From the NCBI GenBank assembly GCA_014872805.1, contig WKFN01000016.1:1-64000 (forward strand): a stretch of DNA of 64,000 bases. Reading direction: 5' to 3'. A program made the position numbers and the translations under genes. Under the pieces are notes generated by a model, which was not told the DNA's origin, made no database searches, and was given only the letters and a program-made list of their open reading frames with translations. Position 1 is the stretch's first letter; each line of letters starts with the position of its first letter. The DNA is from Opacimonas sp014872805. Lineage in GTDB: Bacteria; Pseudomonadota; Gammaproteobacteria; Enterobacterales; Alteromonadaceae. This document shows, one piece after another, positions 15,944-26,426 of the stretch.

Positions 15944-18900
15944 ATGGCATTTACCCTGCACACCTCGAATAGAACGGAACATTTGTTAGAGCATCTGGCT
16001 ACGGTTATTGAGTCTTACCCCCTGCCCAGTGTGTTTGACCAGGAGGTATTCTTAATTCAGTCACAGGGTATGGAGCGTTGGTTATTGCAACGCTTATCGG
16101 ACCGTTTTGGGGTAATGGCTAACTATGAATTTTTGTTTCCCAACAAGTTCTTTAACCAAATCAGTCTGCAAGTGTGCTCAGAACAAAGCCTCAAACCAGA
16201 GCACTTTGCACGAGAGCGTTTGGTTTGGGTGGTCGATGGAGTATTAAAAGATATTCGTGACGAGTCATTGACAGAGTTTGGTGAGGTTTTACGATATTTA
16301 AAAGACGATAAGGGAAACAAACGCTTTCAACTTGCTCAGCAGTTGACCCAGTTATTCGATCAATATCAAATTTTCCGTCCATTCTGGATGGATCCTGAAT
16401 CGGTACCGGATTTTGATGTTGCAGTGAAACGCAAGCATTGGACCTTGCAGATTTGGCGCCGAGTCTTAAAACGCATTGAGGATGACCAGCATATTGGCCA
16501 AATGTGGTTCAATCTGATGCAGACTTTACATGACGCTGAGGTTGGTACGTTTAAAGATTTACCACCGCGTATTTCGGTATTTGGGATCCATTCCATGCCT
16601 GAGGCGTTTGTCAAAGTCTTACAATGTTTATCGAAACATATAGACGTACATATTTATATTACCCAACCAACCAAAGGGTATTGGGCTGACATTCGCTCTC
16701 GCTCACAAACTCGTCTCGATCAGCTTATGCAACGAGTGAGTTCCGCTGAAATTGCAGAATTAGATGCTTTTGGCCAGCAAATAGATGCTTCAAGTGAGCA
16801 TCCATTACTATCTCTACTTGGCCAACAAGGCCGAGATTTCCATAAATTATTACTCAGCACTGCAACGTTTCATTGGGAGTTTGATAGTACCGAACAAGAT
16901 ATTGAGGCAGAGACGGTGCTCAGTTCGATTCAACATGCAATTTTACACAATATTGCCCAACCCAAGTTAACTCAAGCGGATGACTCACTCCAAGTGGTAT
17001 CGTGTCATTCTCGGTTGCGTGAGGTCGAAGTAGTCAAGGACGCAATTTTACGCCAGTTGCAACACAATCCTGCACTTGAGTTGCGTGATATTGCGGTCAT
17101 GGCACCCAATATTACCGACTATCAGCCGTTTATCGATGCCGTGTTTTCTGGCAGCGATATGCCTTATGCAATCGCGGATAAAGCCCCGCAGTCAGGCAAT
17201 CAGGTCTATGCAACGTTGCTGTCCGTTTTGGATCTGTTACCTGGACGTTTTGCTTGGTCTGAAGTGGTTGACGTATTAGAGAGACCCTTAATTCAGTCCT
17301 TTTTGAAGATCTCATCGGCGGACGTCGAGCAAATGGTTCTCTGGATCGAACACACCCATATCCGTTGGGGCAAATCATCGGCGCATCGAGCGAGTTTGGG
17401 CTTGCCAGCTTTGTCATTAAATACTTGGGATGCAGGGATATCGCAGATGATGTACGGATTTGCAATGCAAGGGCAAAATGTATCGATTGAAGGAGGGCAA
17501 CTGGCGCTTCTTGAAAAGCTCGATTTTTTTGTCCGCGAGTGTTTATTTGTTTGGTCTGAGCAAGCTTCCACCAGTAAAACCCTCGCGCAATGGGAAGCAT
17601 GGTTAAGTGAATTGACCTTGCGTTTATTTGACCCACAACATCCTTTGGTACAGGAGCTCATAAGGACATTTGCCCAACTCAAGCTAGACTATCCTTGTCA
17701 GGATATACTTAATAACGAGCATGAGCTCAGTACTATCATTGACTGGTTAGATAATGCCATTAGCGAGCGTAAGAGCTCACAAGGCTTTATGGCGGGACAA
17801 TTGACCTTTTGTTCTATGCTGCCGATGCGCAGTATTCCATTTGAGGTGGTGTGCGTACTGGGACTGAATGATGGGGAGTTTCCTCGCGCAGAACCGCATC
17901 GCAGTTTTGATTTAATGGCCAAAGATGTTCAGCTTGGAGACAGATCCGTACGAGTCGACGATCGCTACCAATTTTTAGAAGTGCTTTTATCCGCTCGTTC
18001 CCATTTGCATCTGAGTTATGTCGGCCAATCACAAAAAAAACTTCAAGCCATCCCGCCTTCTGTCGTCGTACAAGAATTGTTAGACGTGCTTGGCGTGAAC
18101 GCTGAGCAATTTGTGATCCAACATCCATTGCAACCGTTTGCTAAACGATATTTTTTACCACAGAGTCGGGTGACCACCTTCGCTCAACAAAATGCTCAGA
18201 TTGCCCAACAGATTGATGACCAATCTGATGATGCAGCCTGGGTTGAATTACCGCTGTCGACCAGCAATCATCAACGCAATGTGATTGATCTGAATGATTT
18301 GATGAGTTTCGCGTGTCATCCCCAACGCTGGTTTATGAAAGAGCGCTTAGGCGTAAGATTGAATCACGCAGATTCGATGATTTCGCCTCATGAGCCATTT
18401 GCCATTGGCTCTTTAGAACGATATCAGCTGAATCAAATTATCTTTCAGCGCTTTTTAGAAGGCGTAGGGGCCGAAGTCATTGCGAATCAATTATATGAAT
18501 CCGGTCAATGGGCGAGTGGTAACTTTGGCAAAAGACAGCTTACTCAACAAATTCAGCACGTTGAGCGATTTGCAACGGCGGTTAAACAAACGCAAATGGA
18601 TAATCGTTCTACAGTGTTTCGTGTTGATATCACATACGGTCAATACCGTATTCAAGGTGCATTGCCGAATTATTATGCAAGTAGCTTTATTCATGCGCGA
18701 TTTGGTAAGTTTAAAACCAAAGACTTCATCAAGGCTGGTCTTGTATGTGCCATAACACAACAACCCGTGTATTTGTATGGGGCTGGAACGGGACAAAACG
18801 TCGTTTCAAAAGAGTTTGCAAATGTCCAAATGAATTTACCCTTATTACTTAAAATGTACATTGACGCGCATAGCGACCCGTTGCAGTATTGGCCCGAGCT

Positions 18901-19162
18901 AGCATGGTCATGGTTGACCACATATCACAGCGGACCGTCGTTGAAACTAGACGAGGAGGAGCGCCGCTATAAAGCACATTCCTCTGCACTCAAACAGTTC
19001 GACAGCCAAAGGGGAATAGGTTTTAACGCTATACCTGATGAAGATGTAATTCGTATCGCCCAAGGTCGCTCGTTTGATCAGATTTGGCATAACCAATCTC
19101 AACACCTCAGCATCGAATGTATTAAAGATATTTTCTTTGCTAGCAAAGGAGGGCGCTCATGA
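15944..19162 (+). CDS. recC: RecC, exonuclease V gamma subunit
   Basis: 1072 residues. RecC holds RecB and RecD together, splits the DNA strands and recognises Chi. Family blocks include QSQGMERWLLQRLSDRFGV near residue 40, HSRLREVEVVKDAIL near 350, and GQLTFCSMLPMRSIPF followed by CVLGLNDGEFPR near 620-650. Length is close to that of other RecC proteins. The stop overlaps the recB start by 4 bp (ATGA), so translation is coupled. No ptrA-like protease gene is interposed, unlike in E. coli. Confidence 0.96.
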   Translation: MAFTLHTSNRTEHLLEHLATVIESYPLPSVFDQEVFLIQSQGMERWLLQRLSDRFGVMANYEFLFPNKFFNQISLQVCSEQSLKPEHFARERLVWVVDGVLKDIRDESLTEFGEVLRYLKDDKGNKRFQLAQQLTQLFDQYQIFRPFWMDPESVPDFDVAVKRKHWTLQIWRRVLKRIEDDQHIGQMWFNLMQTLHDAEVGTFKDLPPRISVFGIHSMPEAFVKVLQCLSKHIDVHIYITQPTKGYWADIRSRSQTRLDQLMQRVSSAEIAELDAFGQQIDASSEHPLLSLLGQQGRDFHKLLLSTATFHWEFDSTEQDIEAETVLSSIQHAILHNIAQPKLTQADDSLQVVSCHSRLREVEVVKDAILRQLQHNPALELRDIAVMAPNITDYQPFIDAVFSGSDMPYAIADKAPQSGNQVYATLLSVLDLLPGRFAWSEVVDVLERPLIQSFLKISSADVEQMVLWIEHTHIRWGKSSAHRASLGLPALSLNTWDAGISQMMYGFAMQGQNVSIEGGQLALLEKLDFFVRECLFVWSEQASTSKTLAQWEAWLSELTLRLFDPQHPLVQELIRTFAQLKLDYPCQDILNNEHELSTIIDWLDNAISERKSSQGFMAGQLTFCSMLPMRSIPFEVVCVLGLNDGEFPRAEPHRSFDLMAKDVQLGDRSVRVDDRYQFLEVLLSARSHLHLSYVGQSQKKLQAIPPSVVVQELLDVLGVNAEQFVIQHPLQPFAKRYFLPQSRVTTFAQQNAQIAQQIDDQSDDAAWVELPLSTSNHQRNVIDLNDLMSFACHPQRWFMKERLGVRLNHADSMISPHEPFAIGSLERYQLNQIIFQRFLEGVGAEVIANQLYESGQWASGNFGKRQLTQQIQHVERFATAVKQTQMDNRSTVFRVDITYGQYRIQGALPNYYASSFIHARFGKFKTKDFIKAGLVCAITQQPVYLYGAGTGQNVVSKEFANVQMNLPLLLKMYIDAHSDPLQYWPELAWSWLTTYHSGPSLKLDEEERRYKAHSSALKQFDSQRGIGFNAIPDEDVIRIAQGRSFDQIWHNQSQHLSIECIKDIFFASKGGRS

Positions 19163-22100
19163 GTCAACCATTCGATCCAATTGCTCAGCCCTTTGTGCCT
19201 GGTATAACCTGTATCGAGGCCAGTGCCGGTACCGGAAAAACCTATTCAATTGCTTATCTTGTTTTGCGCCTTGTCGTGGAGCAAGGGATACCGATCGATA
19301 AAATTTTAACGGTCACCTTTACCAAAGCTGCAACGGAAGAGTTAAAAGAGCGTATTCGAGCTAAGTTGTATGCTGCACGGATGGCCTATGATACGCCGAG
19401 TGATGATTCGCAACTGATGGATTGGATCCACACTCGGCAAGGGAGTCGGGAACAGGATATCGCTTTTTTGAATCGAGCATTGGTGGATATTGATTTAGCC
19501 GGTGTGTTTACGATCCATGGTTTTTGTCAGCGAGTATTGACCGAATTTCCACTGGAAAGTCAGCAGGGATTTGATTTGACGATGAGTGATGAGGCGACAT
19601 TGCTCAAAGAGCAAATTGTCCATGACTTTTGGCGTCAATATACTTACGAGCTCACCCCAGAACAAGCGATGACGTTTGCGCAGGTCAATACCTCACCACA
19701 AATGTTAATCGATTGGCTCAATGAGGTCGGACAATCAGAGGTTGTATTGTTACCGGCGAAAACGGCAGAGTGGGAAGCCGTCTGGCGGATACTTGAAACT
19801 CAATCTAATAAACTCAGCACTTGGTTGAAGACCTATACCACCCCACTGTTAAATTGGTTCGCATCAAATAAAGAACAGTTCAAAGGTGAGGGGGTATTTG
19901 TTTTTGAAAACTTGTCTTCTGAATATATAAAGCTGTGCTCTTCTAACCATTTCGTAGCGCTGTTGAACGGCAAAAAATTCATGAAAAAAGGCGGTGTGTC
20001 AGGAGATGAACGCAAAGCCGCTTTTTGGGCTGAATTTGAATCTATGTTTGAACCTCCAGTATTTGCTGCTCAAGCCTATCAGGAGGTGCTACCCAGTCTC
20101 GAAGTGAGCTTAAAACATGCGCTATATGATTATTATCGCGCTGAGCTAAAGCAGCGGCAAGATGCCCAAGGGGTGATCAGCTTTGACGATTTGATTTTGC
20201 GTTTAGCGCAGATCTTGTCAGATGAAGGGGCGCATCAAGACATCAAAGACGCCATTCAAACACGATATAAGGCTGCGTTAATAGACGAGTTTCAAGATAC
20301 GGACGCCGAGCAGTGGCATATTTTCCATAGTTTGTTTGGCTCAGGTCAACACTATTTGTATCTGATTGGCGATCCCAAACAAGCAATATACAAATTCCGT
20401 GGAGCGGATATCGATACGTATATCGAAGCGGTCAATACTGCCGACGTGGCTTTGACGCTTGACTTTAACTGGCGCTCTGCACCAAATTTAGTGTATGCGA
20501 CCAATGCGATTTTTGCACAAAAAGACCACCCTTTTGGCAATGAACAACTCCCATTTCAAGTGGTGAAACCGGGCCTAAAATACAAACCAGAAGCCCCCGT
20601 CATCGAGCAGCCTTTGCATTTTTGGTTGGTTGCTGACACGGCAAAAGGCACCACGCGCAACCTGCCAAGTGAAGAGGCGGTGATTTGTAATAATGTGTGT
20701 TTGGATATACTCGAACGGCTTAGAACGACCGATGCATTACCAGAAGATGTGGCGATTTTGGTTCGCAATAATTACATTGCAAAACGCTATCAACAAGCGC
20801 TTACCAAACTCAAAATTCCCGCCGTCGTTCGGACTAAAGATTCAGTGTTCGGTACAGATGAGGCCAAATCTCTGTACCGGATCTTAGAAGCCTTGTTGCA
20901 ACCGAATCGTCTATCATTGGCCAAAAAAGCCCTAGCAGAGCCAATGTTTAGTCCAACACTCGAGGCATTTGTTCAAGCGAATGAAGGTTACAATAACGAA
21001 TTGGAACGCTGGATCACATCACTATATAAAGCATCCAATATTTGGCAACAAAACAGTTTATTTGCCGCCATGACGTATTTGTTTGAAACGCATAGTGCGT
21101 TTGTCAATTTGGGGCGATATCAAGACGTAGAGCGACGCATTACCAATCTTCGACATATCCTAGAGCTGCTCCAGGAGCACGTTTTGGATGAAGCGTTATC
21201 ACCACAACAAACGTTGCAAGCATTAGGCAGGTTTATGGTTGGACAGAGTTCAGATGAGCTAGAGTTAAGACTGGAAAGCGATGCCCAAGCGTTGCAGATT
21301 GTAACCATCCACTCATCAAAAGGTCTGCAATACCCGATTGTGTATTGTCCTGACCTGCATAACACCAGTCAGAAAGCACTCAATGGTTCGGTGTACCGTG
21401 TGAAACGAAACGGTCAATGGCATGCTAATGTAAATGCTGAGGGGCGAAGTATTCTGGCTGAGCAAATGCGTGATGATGTATACAACGAAGACACGCGCTT
21501 AATTTATGTTGCGCTTACTCGTGCAGAGCAAGAAACCATTGTGGTGATGCCGCAATCCTTCGCATATCCTTTAGCTGAAGGCGATAGCACAATAGAAGAA
21601 AGTAACCTGCGCAGATTACTGCCAAAAGGCCTCCCGCAGAGTCCAAATATAACCAGTCGTGTTATTGATGAGCTGAGTTTGTTGGAGGCTGGAGTTTATC
21701 AACCCGATACCGATGAACTGGATTGGGCAAACGTTGACACATTTACTCGTTCAGTGGACAAACGTTATCGCATGACCAGTTTTTCAGGCTTGAGTAAAAA
21801 CGTCAAAGAAGAAACCGCGCTGGCCAAAGCATCGGATGAAGATCCTGTAGTAGAAGAAATATTAGCACATGAAGATATTCTGCCCAAAGGCGCACACTTT
21901 GGTAATCTGTTGCATGATGTGTTGGAGTTGTCTGATTTTTCCACACTAGCTAGAGTCGGTGTCGATCCGGATTTGGTCATGCAGTTAGTCAAAAAATATG
22001 GCGTTTTTGACATGCTTCACAAAGACAAATCTAGCGAGGAAGTCCTTAACCCGACGCTTTTTGATGCGTTCAATCAACTGATACAAAATACCGTACAAGC

Positions 22101-22644
22101 CCCACTAGAGCTTGATCATTTTATCGCGTTAAAAGATATTTCGTCTGCATCCGTACTCAAAGAAATGCCGTTTTATTTTCCTCTTAGTGAAAGTTCCACC
22201 GAGGAAATTAATGAATTGATGGCAAGTCAAGCTCCTGAGATCCCATTTGTGCCAATTCAAGACAAGTCACTGGTCGGTCACCTCAACGGTTTTGTGGATT
22301 TAATTGCGCAATACTCCGGCGATGACTCTGAGCAGTTTTTTGTTATGGATTACAAATCCAACTTTATTGCTCAAGGCTATGATTTTGATGCCATGCATTA
22401 CAAAATGCAGACCAGTAATTATGGGTTACAAGGTGTCCTCTACACCCTAGCGCTGCACCGATATCTGCAACGTAGATTGCCAAATTATCAGTATGAAAAG
22501 CACATTGGTGGGGTGAGATATTTGTTCTGTCGAGGCATGCGTGAGGGGCGAGCGGAACAGGGAGTTTACCGCTATGACGTCCCCTTTGCCTTAATCGATG
22601 CGTTGGATAAGTTGTTTGCAGGAGATTCTGTCTATGTCTATTAA
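19159..22644 (+). CDS. recB: RecB, exonuclease V beta subunit
   Basis: 1161 residues. It is a 3'-5' SF1A helicase with a C-terminal nuclease. Walker A is IEASAGTGKTYSIAYL (about 14-29), TVTFTKAATEEL is motif Ia, IDEFQDTD is Walker B, IYKFRGADID is motif III, and VTIHSSKGLQYPIVY is motif V. The nuclease motif FVMDYKSN lies near residue 1065 with its Asp and Lys. With RecC and RecD it resects double-strand breaks and degrades foreign linear DNA. It overlaps recD by 11 bp. Confidence 0.97.
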   Translation: MSQPFDPIAQPFVPGITCIEASAGTGKTYSIAYLVLRLVVEQGIPIDKILTVTFTKAATEELKERIRAKLYAARMAYDTPSDDSQLMDWIHTRQGSREQDIAFLNRALVDIDLAGVFTIHGFCQRVLTEFPLESQQGFDLTMSDEATLLKEQIVHDFWRQYTYELTPEQAMTFAQVNTSPQMLIDWLNEVGQSEVVLLPAKTAEWEAVWRILETQSNKLSTWLKTYTTPLLNWFASNKEQFKGEGVFVFENLSSEYIKLCSSNHFVALLNGKKFMKKGGVSGDERKAAFWAEFESMFEPPVFAAQAYQEVLPSLEVSLKHALYDYYRAELKQRQDAQGVISFDDLILRLAQILSDEGAHQDIKDAIQTRYKAALIDEFQDTDAEQWHIFHSLFGSGQHYLYLIGDPKQAIYKFRGADIDTYIEAVNTADVALTLDFNWRSAPNLVYATNAIFAQKDHPFGNEQLPFQVVKPGLKYKPEAPVIEQPLHFWLVADTAKGTTRNLPSEEAVICNNVCLDILERLRTTDALPEDVAILVRNNYIAKRYQQALTKLKIPAVVRTKDSVFGTDEAKSLYRILEALLQPNRLSLAKKALAEPMFSPTLEAFVQANEGYNNELERWITSLYKASNIWQQNSLFAAMTYLFETHSAFVNLGRYQDVERRITNLRHILELLQEHVLDEALSPQQTLQALGRFMVGQSSDELELRLESDAQALQIVTIHSSKGLQYPIVYCPDLHNTSQKALNGSVYRVKRNGQWHANVNAEGRSILAEQMRDDVYNEDTRLIYVALTRAEQETIVVMPQSFAYPLAEGDSTIEESNLRRLLPKGLPQSPNITSRVIDELSLLEAGVYQPDTDELDWANVDTFTRSVDKRYRMTSFSGLSKNVKEETALAKASDEDPVVEEILAHEDILPKGAHFGNLLHDVLELSDFSTLARVGVDPDLVMQLVKKYGVFDMLHKDKSSEEVLNPTLFDAFNQLIQNTVQAPLELDHFIALKDISSASVLKEMPFYFPLSESSTEEINELMASQAPEIPFVPIQDKSLVGHLNGFVDLIAQYSGDDSEQFFVMDYKSNFIAQGYDFDAMHYKMQTSNYGLQGVLYTLALHRYLQRRLPNYQYEKHIGGVRYLFCRGMREGRAEQGVYRYDVPFALIDALDKLFAGDSVYVY

Positions 22645-24271
22645 TCCTGAACAGTTATCCAACAGAGTTGCATCGTTTTTTGCCGCACAAGACTCAGAAT
22701 GGAAACCGATTGTTACCCGGTTGCTCGATGCGCTCAAAGAAGGTCATATTTGCATTGCATTGAATGAGGATGAACTGAAAATCGTTAAAATGTGCAAAGA
22801 TGTGTATCAAACCCTAAATGATAACCAGATAGAGTGCACCCAAGCAGATAAACCGTTTGTGCTAGATAAAGGGCATTTGTATGTGCAACGCTACTGGCTA
22901 CACGAAGTGGAAGTTGCAAATAGGTTACGAGTTTTGTCTCAAGTTACCCTTCAGTTGCCTTTATCACTTGATACTTACTTTAATGATGAATACCAGCAAC
23001 TTTCTGCGCAGATGGCGTTAACCAAACAGCTTGCTGTGATCACAGGTGGTCCAGGAACCGGCAAAACCACCACAGTGGTCAAAATTCTTGCTTTGTTATT
23101 AATGCAATCCCCCGAACTCACCATCAAAGTCGCAGCGCCAACAGGAAAAGCGGCGGCGCGCTTGAGTGAATCGCTGCGCCATGGCAAACACAATGTCGAA
23201 TTTGTTCGCGCGTGTTTTAGTGGGCAAGAGCAAGCTTTAGATGCCGTGCCAGAGGAGGCTACGACTTTACATAGTTTGTTGGGAGCAATACACGGTTCGC
23301 CAGAATTTAGGCATCACAAAGGCAATCCATTGCATGCAGATGTGGTGGTGGTAGACGAAGCCTCAATGGTCGATATTGGCATGTTCAATCGCTTACTTAG
23401 AGCATTGCCTTCTCAGTGTAAGTTGATTTTGATGGGGGATGCTGACCAGCTTGCTTCAGTCGAAGCTGGCGCTGTTTTATCCTCGATTGCGCAAGGAATG
23501 CCAGAACATAGGGTGCATTTACAAAACACGTATCGTTTTGGTGGCGCCATCAAAGCGTTAGCGGTTGCAGTTAACGAACAACACCTTGAGGCCTTTGATA
23601 CGGTATTGAGCAATGCGTATCCAGCCATCAATATGGTGTCTGGTTCGGTTATTGATTTTGCCAAAGCGCAATATTCAGCTTACGCAAAGTGTGTTGAGCA
23701 CTTCTCAAAAGTGGGCGATATTACAACGGTCTTTGAGACCTTTGCTCAGTTTCAGGTGTTAACTGCGACACGCTCGGATAAAGAGCAGTTTGATGCATTG
23801 GGACAACGTCTGGGTTTAGCTCAAACTGAGCAACATTGGTACCACGGACGGCCGGTGATGATCACGCAAAATCAAGCGGATATTGGTTTGTTTAATGGCG
23901 ATGTGGGCATTGTGTTGGCCACTTTGGCAGAACACAATCAGCAAGAGTTGAGAGTGTATTTTCCATCAAGTGATGGGTACCGCTCGTTTTTGCCCGCCCA
24001 GTTACCAGCGCATGAGACAGCGTTTGCCATGACGGTGCACAAGAGTCAAGGCTCGGAGTTTGGGCACGTGTGTTTGGTGATGCCAGATAACAACAAGTTA
24101 TCGTCCAATCCGTCTCAGCTAAATCAACTCATATGCAAAGAATTGTTATATACCGGCATCACCCGGGCCAAACAACAAGTGTCATTGGTAGGGGAGCTTG
24201 AGGTATTGCATTTTGCCATTAGTACTAATACGCAACGAAACAGCTTGTTGACTCAACGTCTCCTTGCTTGA
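22634..24271 (+). CDS. recD: RecD, exonuclease V alpha subunit
   Basis: 545 residues from ATG 22634, where GGAG lies about 10 bp upstream; an upstream in-frame ATG at 22598 would lengthen the overlap with recB without support. It is the 5'-3' SF1B helicase of the RecBCD complex. ITGGPGTGKTTTVVKIL is Walker A, VVVDEASMVDIGM is Walker B, LMGDADQLASVEAG is motif III, and MTVHKSQGSEF is motif V. Its 3' end overlaps the convergent helicase gene by 19 bp. Confidence 0.96.
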   Translation: MSINPEQLSNRVASFFAAQDSEWKPIVTRLLDALKEGHICIALNEDELKIVKMCKDVYQTLNDNQIECTQADKPFVLDKGHLYVQRYWLHEVEVANRLRVLSQVTLQLPLSLDTYFNDEYQQLSAQMALTKQLAVITGGPGTGKTTTVVKILALLLMQSPELTIKVAAPTGKAAARLSESLRHGKHNVEFVRACFSGQEQALDAVPEEATTLHSLLGAIHGSPEFRHHKGNPLHADVVVVDEASMVDIGMFNRLLRALPSQCKLILMGDADQLASVEAGAVLSSIAQGMPEHRVHLQNTYRFGGAIKALAVAVNEQHLEAFDTVLSNAYPAINMVSGSVIDFAKAQYSAYAKCVEHFSKVGDITTVFETFAQFQVLTATRSDKEQFDALGQRLGLAQTEQHWYHGRPVMITQNQADIGLFNGDVGIVLATLAEHNQQELRVYFPSSDGYRSFLPAQLPAHETAFAMTVHKSQGSEFGHVCLVMPDNNKLSSNPSQLNQLICKELLYTGITRAKQQVSLVGELEVLHFAISTNTQRNSLLTQRLLA

Positions 24272-25512
24272 CTTGGCGCGCTTTGCGGTGGCTTGGGTTT
24301 CTTGGGCTTTTTGGGTTTCTTCGCTTTTTTCTGTAAATTAGTCTGCGGTATTGCTTGACCACAGACAAACCCCGGCTCGTTTTTTCGAGGGATATGTAAT
24401 TGGATCAAATGCTCTATCCCAGCCAATGCCGGTGCTTGTTCGGGCGTCACCAAACTGATGGCTAGACCTGACTCTCCAGCACGCCCGGTGCGGCCAATAC
24501 GGTGCACATAGTCTTCTGAGACATCAGGTAAATCAAAGTTGATTACATAAGGTAGGCCGGCGACATCAATACCACGCGCAGCAATATCGGTTGCAACCAA
24601 AACTTGAATGTCATTATTTTTAAAATCATTCAGTGCTCGGGTGCGCACATTCTGCGATTTGTTGCCATGAATGGCCGCTGCAGGAATGCCCTTTTTGATT
24701 AGAGTCGTAGTAAGACGGTTAGCACCGTGCTTGGTTCGAGAAAAGACCAACACATGATGAAAGTTATATTCTTTGATCAAGTGAATGAGTAACTTAGTCT
24801 TGTCAGATTGGTTTACTGTATATAATACTTGCTCAATCCGTTCCACCGTTGAGTTCGGCGGGGTGACCGTAATTTCAATGGGTTGTTTGACTAAACGTTT
24901 GGCTAATTGGCGTATATCGTCTGAAAACGTTGCCGAAAACATCAAGGTCTGGCGCTTTTGTGGCAGTAATGCAATCACGCGCTTAATATCATGGATGAAG
25001 CCCATATCGAGCATCCGGTCGGCTTCATCTAAAACCAGGGTGTTCAGTTGTCCAAATTTCACGGCGTTCTTTTGCGCCAAATCCAACAAACGACCGGGTG
25101 TGGCAATTAACATATCCGTGCCGCGTCGGAGTTTCATCATTTGTGGATTGATTTTGACCCCGCCGAAGACAACATTCACGCGAACATCCATATATTGACT
25201 GTATTTGATCACGTTGTCGTAAATTTGTGAAGCAAGCTCTCTTGTAGGAGCAAGGATCAAAGTGCGCACATGGTTATTGGTTACGGGCTTGTGTTGTTTG
25301 ATTTGTGCTTCGTAAAGCAAATGTAATATCGGCAACGTAAAAGCAGCTGTCTTTCCGGTACCGGTTTGCGCCGCTGCCATCACGTCCTTTTTACTCAACA
25401 CAGCAGGAATACCCTCAAGTTGAATGGGGGTAGGGGAAGTGTAGTTATGTTCCGACAGTGCGCGTAGAACGGGCGCACACAGCCCCATTGTTGCAAAAGT
25501 GATTTCAGACAT
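24253..25512 (-). CDS. rhlE: DEAD-box RNA helicase, RhlE type
   Basis: 419 residues. All core motifs are present: FATMGLCAPVLRAL with the Q-motif region, AAQTGTGKTAAF (I), PTREL (Ia), VLDEADRMLDMGF (II), MFSATF (III), and HRIGRTGRAG (VI). The C-terminal tail after about residue 390 is a Lys/Pro repeat (KKPKKPKKPK), typical of RNA-binding extensions in RhlE proteins, which act in RNA remodelling and ribosome assembly at low temperature. Gene symbol by similarity to the RhlE subgroup. It lies 4 bp after the HopJ-YciA fusion gene on the same strand. Confidence 0.88.
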   Translation of the reverse strand: MSEITFATMGLCAPVLRALSEHNYTSPTPIQLEGIPAVLSKKDVMAAAQTGTGKTAAFTLPILHLLYEAQIKQHKPVTNNHVRTLILAPTRELASQIYDNVIKYSQYMDVRVNVVFGGVKINPQMMKLRRGTDMLIATPGRLLDLAQKNAVKFGQLNTLVLDEADRMLDMGFIHDIKRVIALLPQKRQTLMFSATFSDDIRQLAKRLVKQPIEITVTPPNSTVERIEQVLYTVNQSDKTKLLIHLIKEYNFHHVLVFSRTKHGANRLTTTLIKKGIPAAAIHGNKSQNVRTRALNDFKNNDIQVLVATDIAARGIDVAGLPYVINFDLPDVSEDYVHRIGRTGRAGESGLAISLVTPEQAPALAGIEHLIQLHIPRKNEPGFVCGQAIPQTNLQKKAKKPKKPKKPKPPQSAPSQARRR

Positions 25513-25516
25513 TAAA

Positions 25517-26263
25517 TTAGAGCTCGCTCTCTACGTAGTGAGGTAAATCAGCAAGTGGTGGTACCGCAATGGAGTTACCATTTTCATCGAGCGCCACAAA
25601 CTTAAATATGGCTTCAGTGACCTTTTCACGTTGGCCTATACGGCTGCGACGGACCCAGCATTCGACGTTGACATCCAAGGAGCTGCGTCCCACGCGAACA
25701 ATGCGAGTGTAAACACCTAAAATATCCCCCACATGTACCGGCTTGATAAAACTCATGCCATCGAGTGCAACCGTGACCACTCTAGTTTGCGCGCGTTGCC
25801 CAGCACAAATGCCTGCGGCCATGTCCATTTGTGATAAGACCCAACCACCAAAAATATCTCCAGCTGGATTGGTGTCAGCATGCATCGCAATGGTGCGTGT
25901 GGTGAGGCGTCCTATGGGGGCTTTTTCTTTTAATGCCGGCTGAGCAAAAGACATTCCATCCCAACCATGACGCATAAAATTACGAATATTAGCGTGATCT
26001 GTACCATTTGGATGTTGCAAAACATCTGAGCGATAAAAATCACCAAATAATGACAAAGTGGCGTCTGGCTTGAGTTTATTGAGTTTGGCAAAGGCAAAAA
26101 TTTTACAGGAGCCTTCATTGCTGCCCGCCGCATTATGTGTGTCGCCATTGGTAAAGTCAGTGGGCGTATAATCGTAATACGCATCAATGACAGACATGAC
26201 AGTTGCAAATTCAATAGTGTGTGGCGCTGATTCAGTCAGCTCAATCAGAGTGTGTGGGGTCAT
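25517..26263 (-). CDS. Fusion of a HopJ-family domain to a YciA-type acyl-CoA thioesterase
   Basis: 248 residues from the ATG at 26263 (a TTG at 26305 is possible but would add a leader foreign to the family). Residues ~1-110 match the HopJ family (PF08888): TIEFATVMSVIDAYYDYTPT, NAAGSNEGSCKIFAFA, FYRSDVL, GTDHANIRNFMRHGWDGMSF. Residues ~118-245 form a hotdog thioesterase: MHADTNPAGDIFGGWVLSQMD with the catalytic region, DGMSFIKPVHVGD, and VTEAIFKFVALDENG. Thioesterases of this type hydrolyse short to long acyl-CoA. HopJ proteins are widespread small proteins of unknown role, first named from a Pseudomonas effector. The two are normally separate genes. It lies upstream of rhlE on the minus strand. 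Confidence 0.85.
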   Translation of the reverse strand: MTPHTLIELTESAPHTIEFATVMSVIDAYYDYTPTDFTNGDTHNAAGSNEGSCKIFAFAKLNKLKPDATLSLFGDFYRSDVLQHPNGTDHANIRNFMRHGWDGMSFAQPALKEKAPIGRLTTRTIAMHADTNPAGDIFGGWVLSQMDMAAGICAGQRAQTRVVTVALDGMSFIKPVHVGDILGVYTRIVRVGRSSLDVNVECWVRRSRIGQREKVTEAIFKFVALDENGNSIAVPPLADLPHYVESEL

Positions 26264-26426
26264 GGATAAGGATGGTCTTGCGTTGTAAAGAAGCGAGTAT
26301 ATCAAATTAATGCGGTGAGGATGTAGATTTGTTAAAATTGGACGATTGAATAGCTAAATCTGAAGGGATTGAGTAACATTATTTCGTAATGAGATAATAT
26401 AACAATTTAATATAAACTTCATTTAA

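Noticed and set aside
17130..17682. Long antisense frames (up to 168 codons) within recC
   Set aside because: They are complementary to well-conserved recC coding sequence and have no start signals or family pattern.
24785..25198. 137-codon plus-strand frame opposite rhlE
   Set aside because: Antisense to conserved helicase motifs; composition reflects the other strand.
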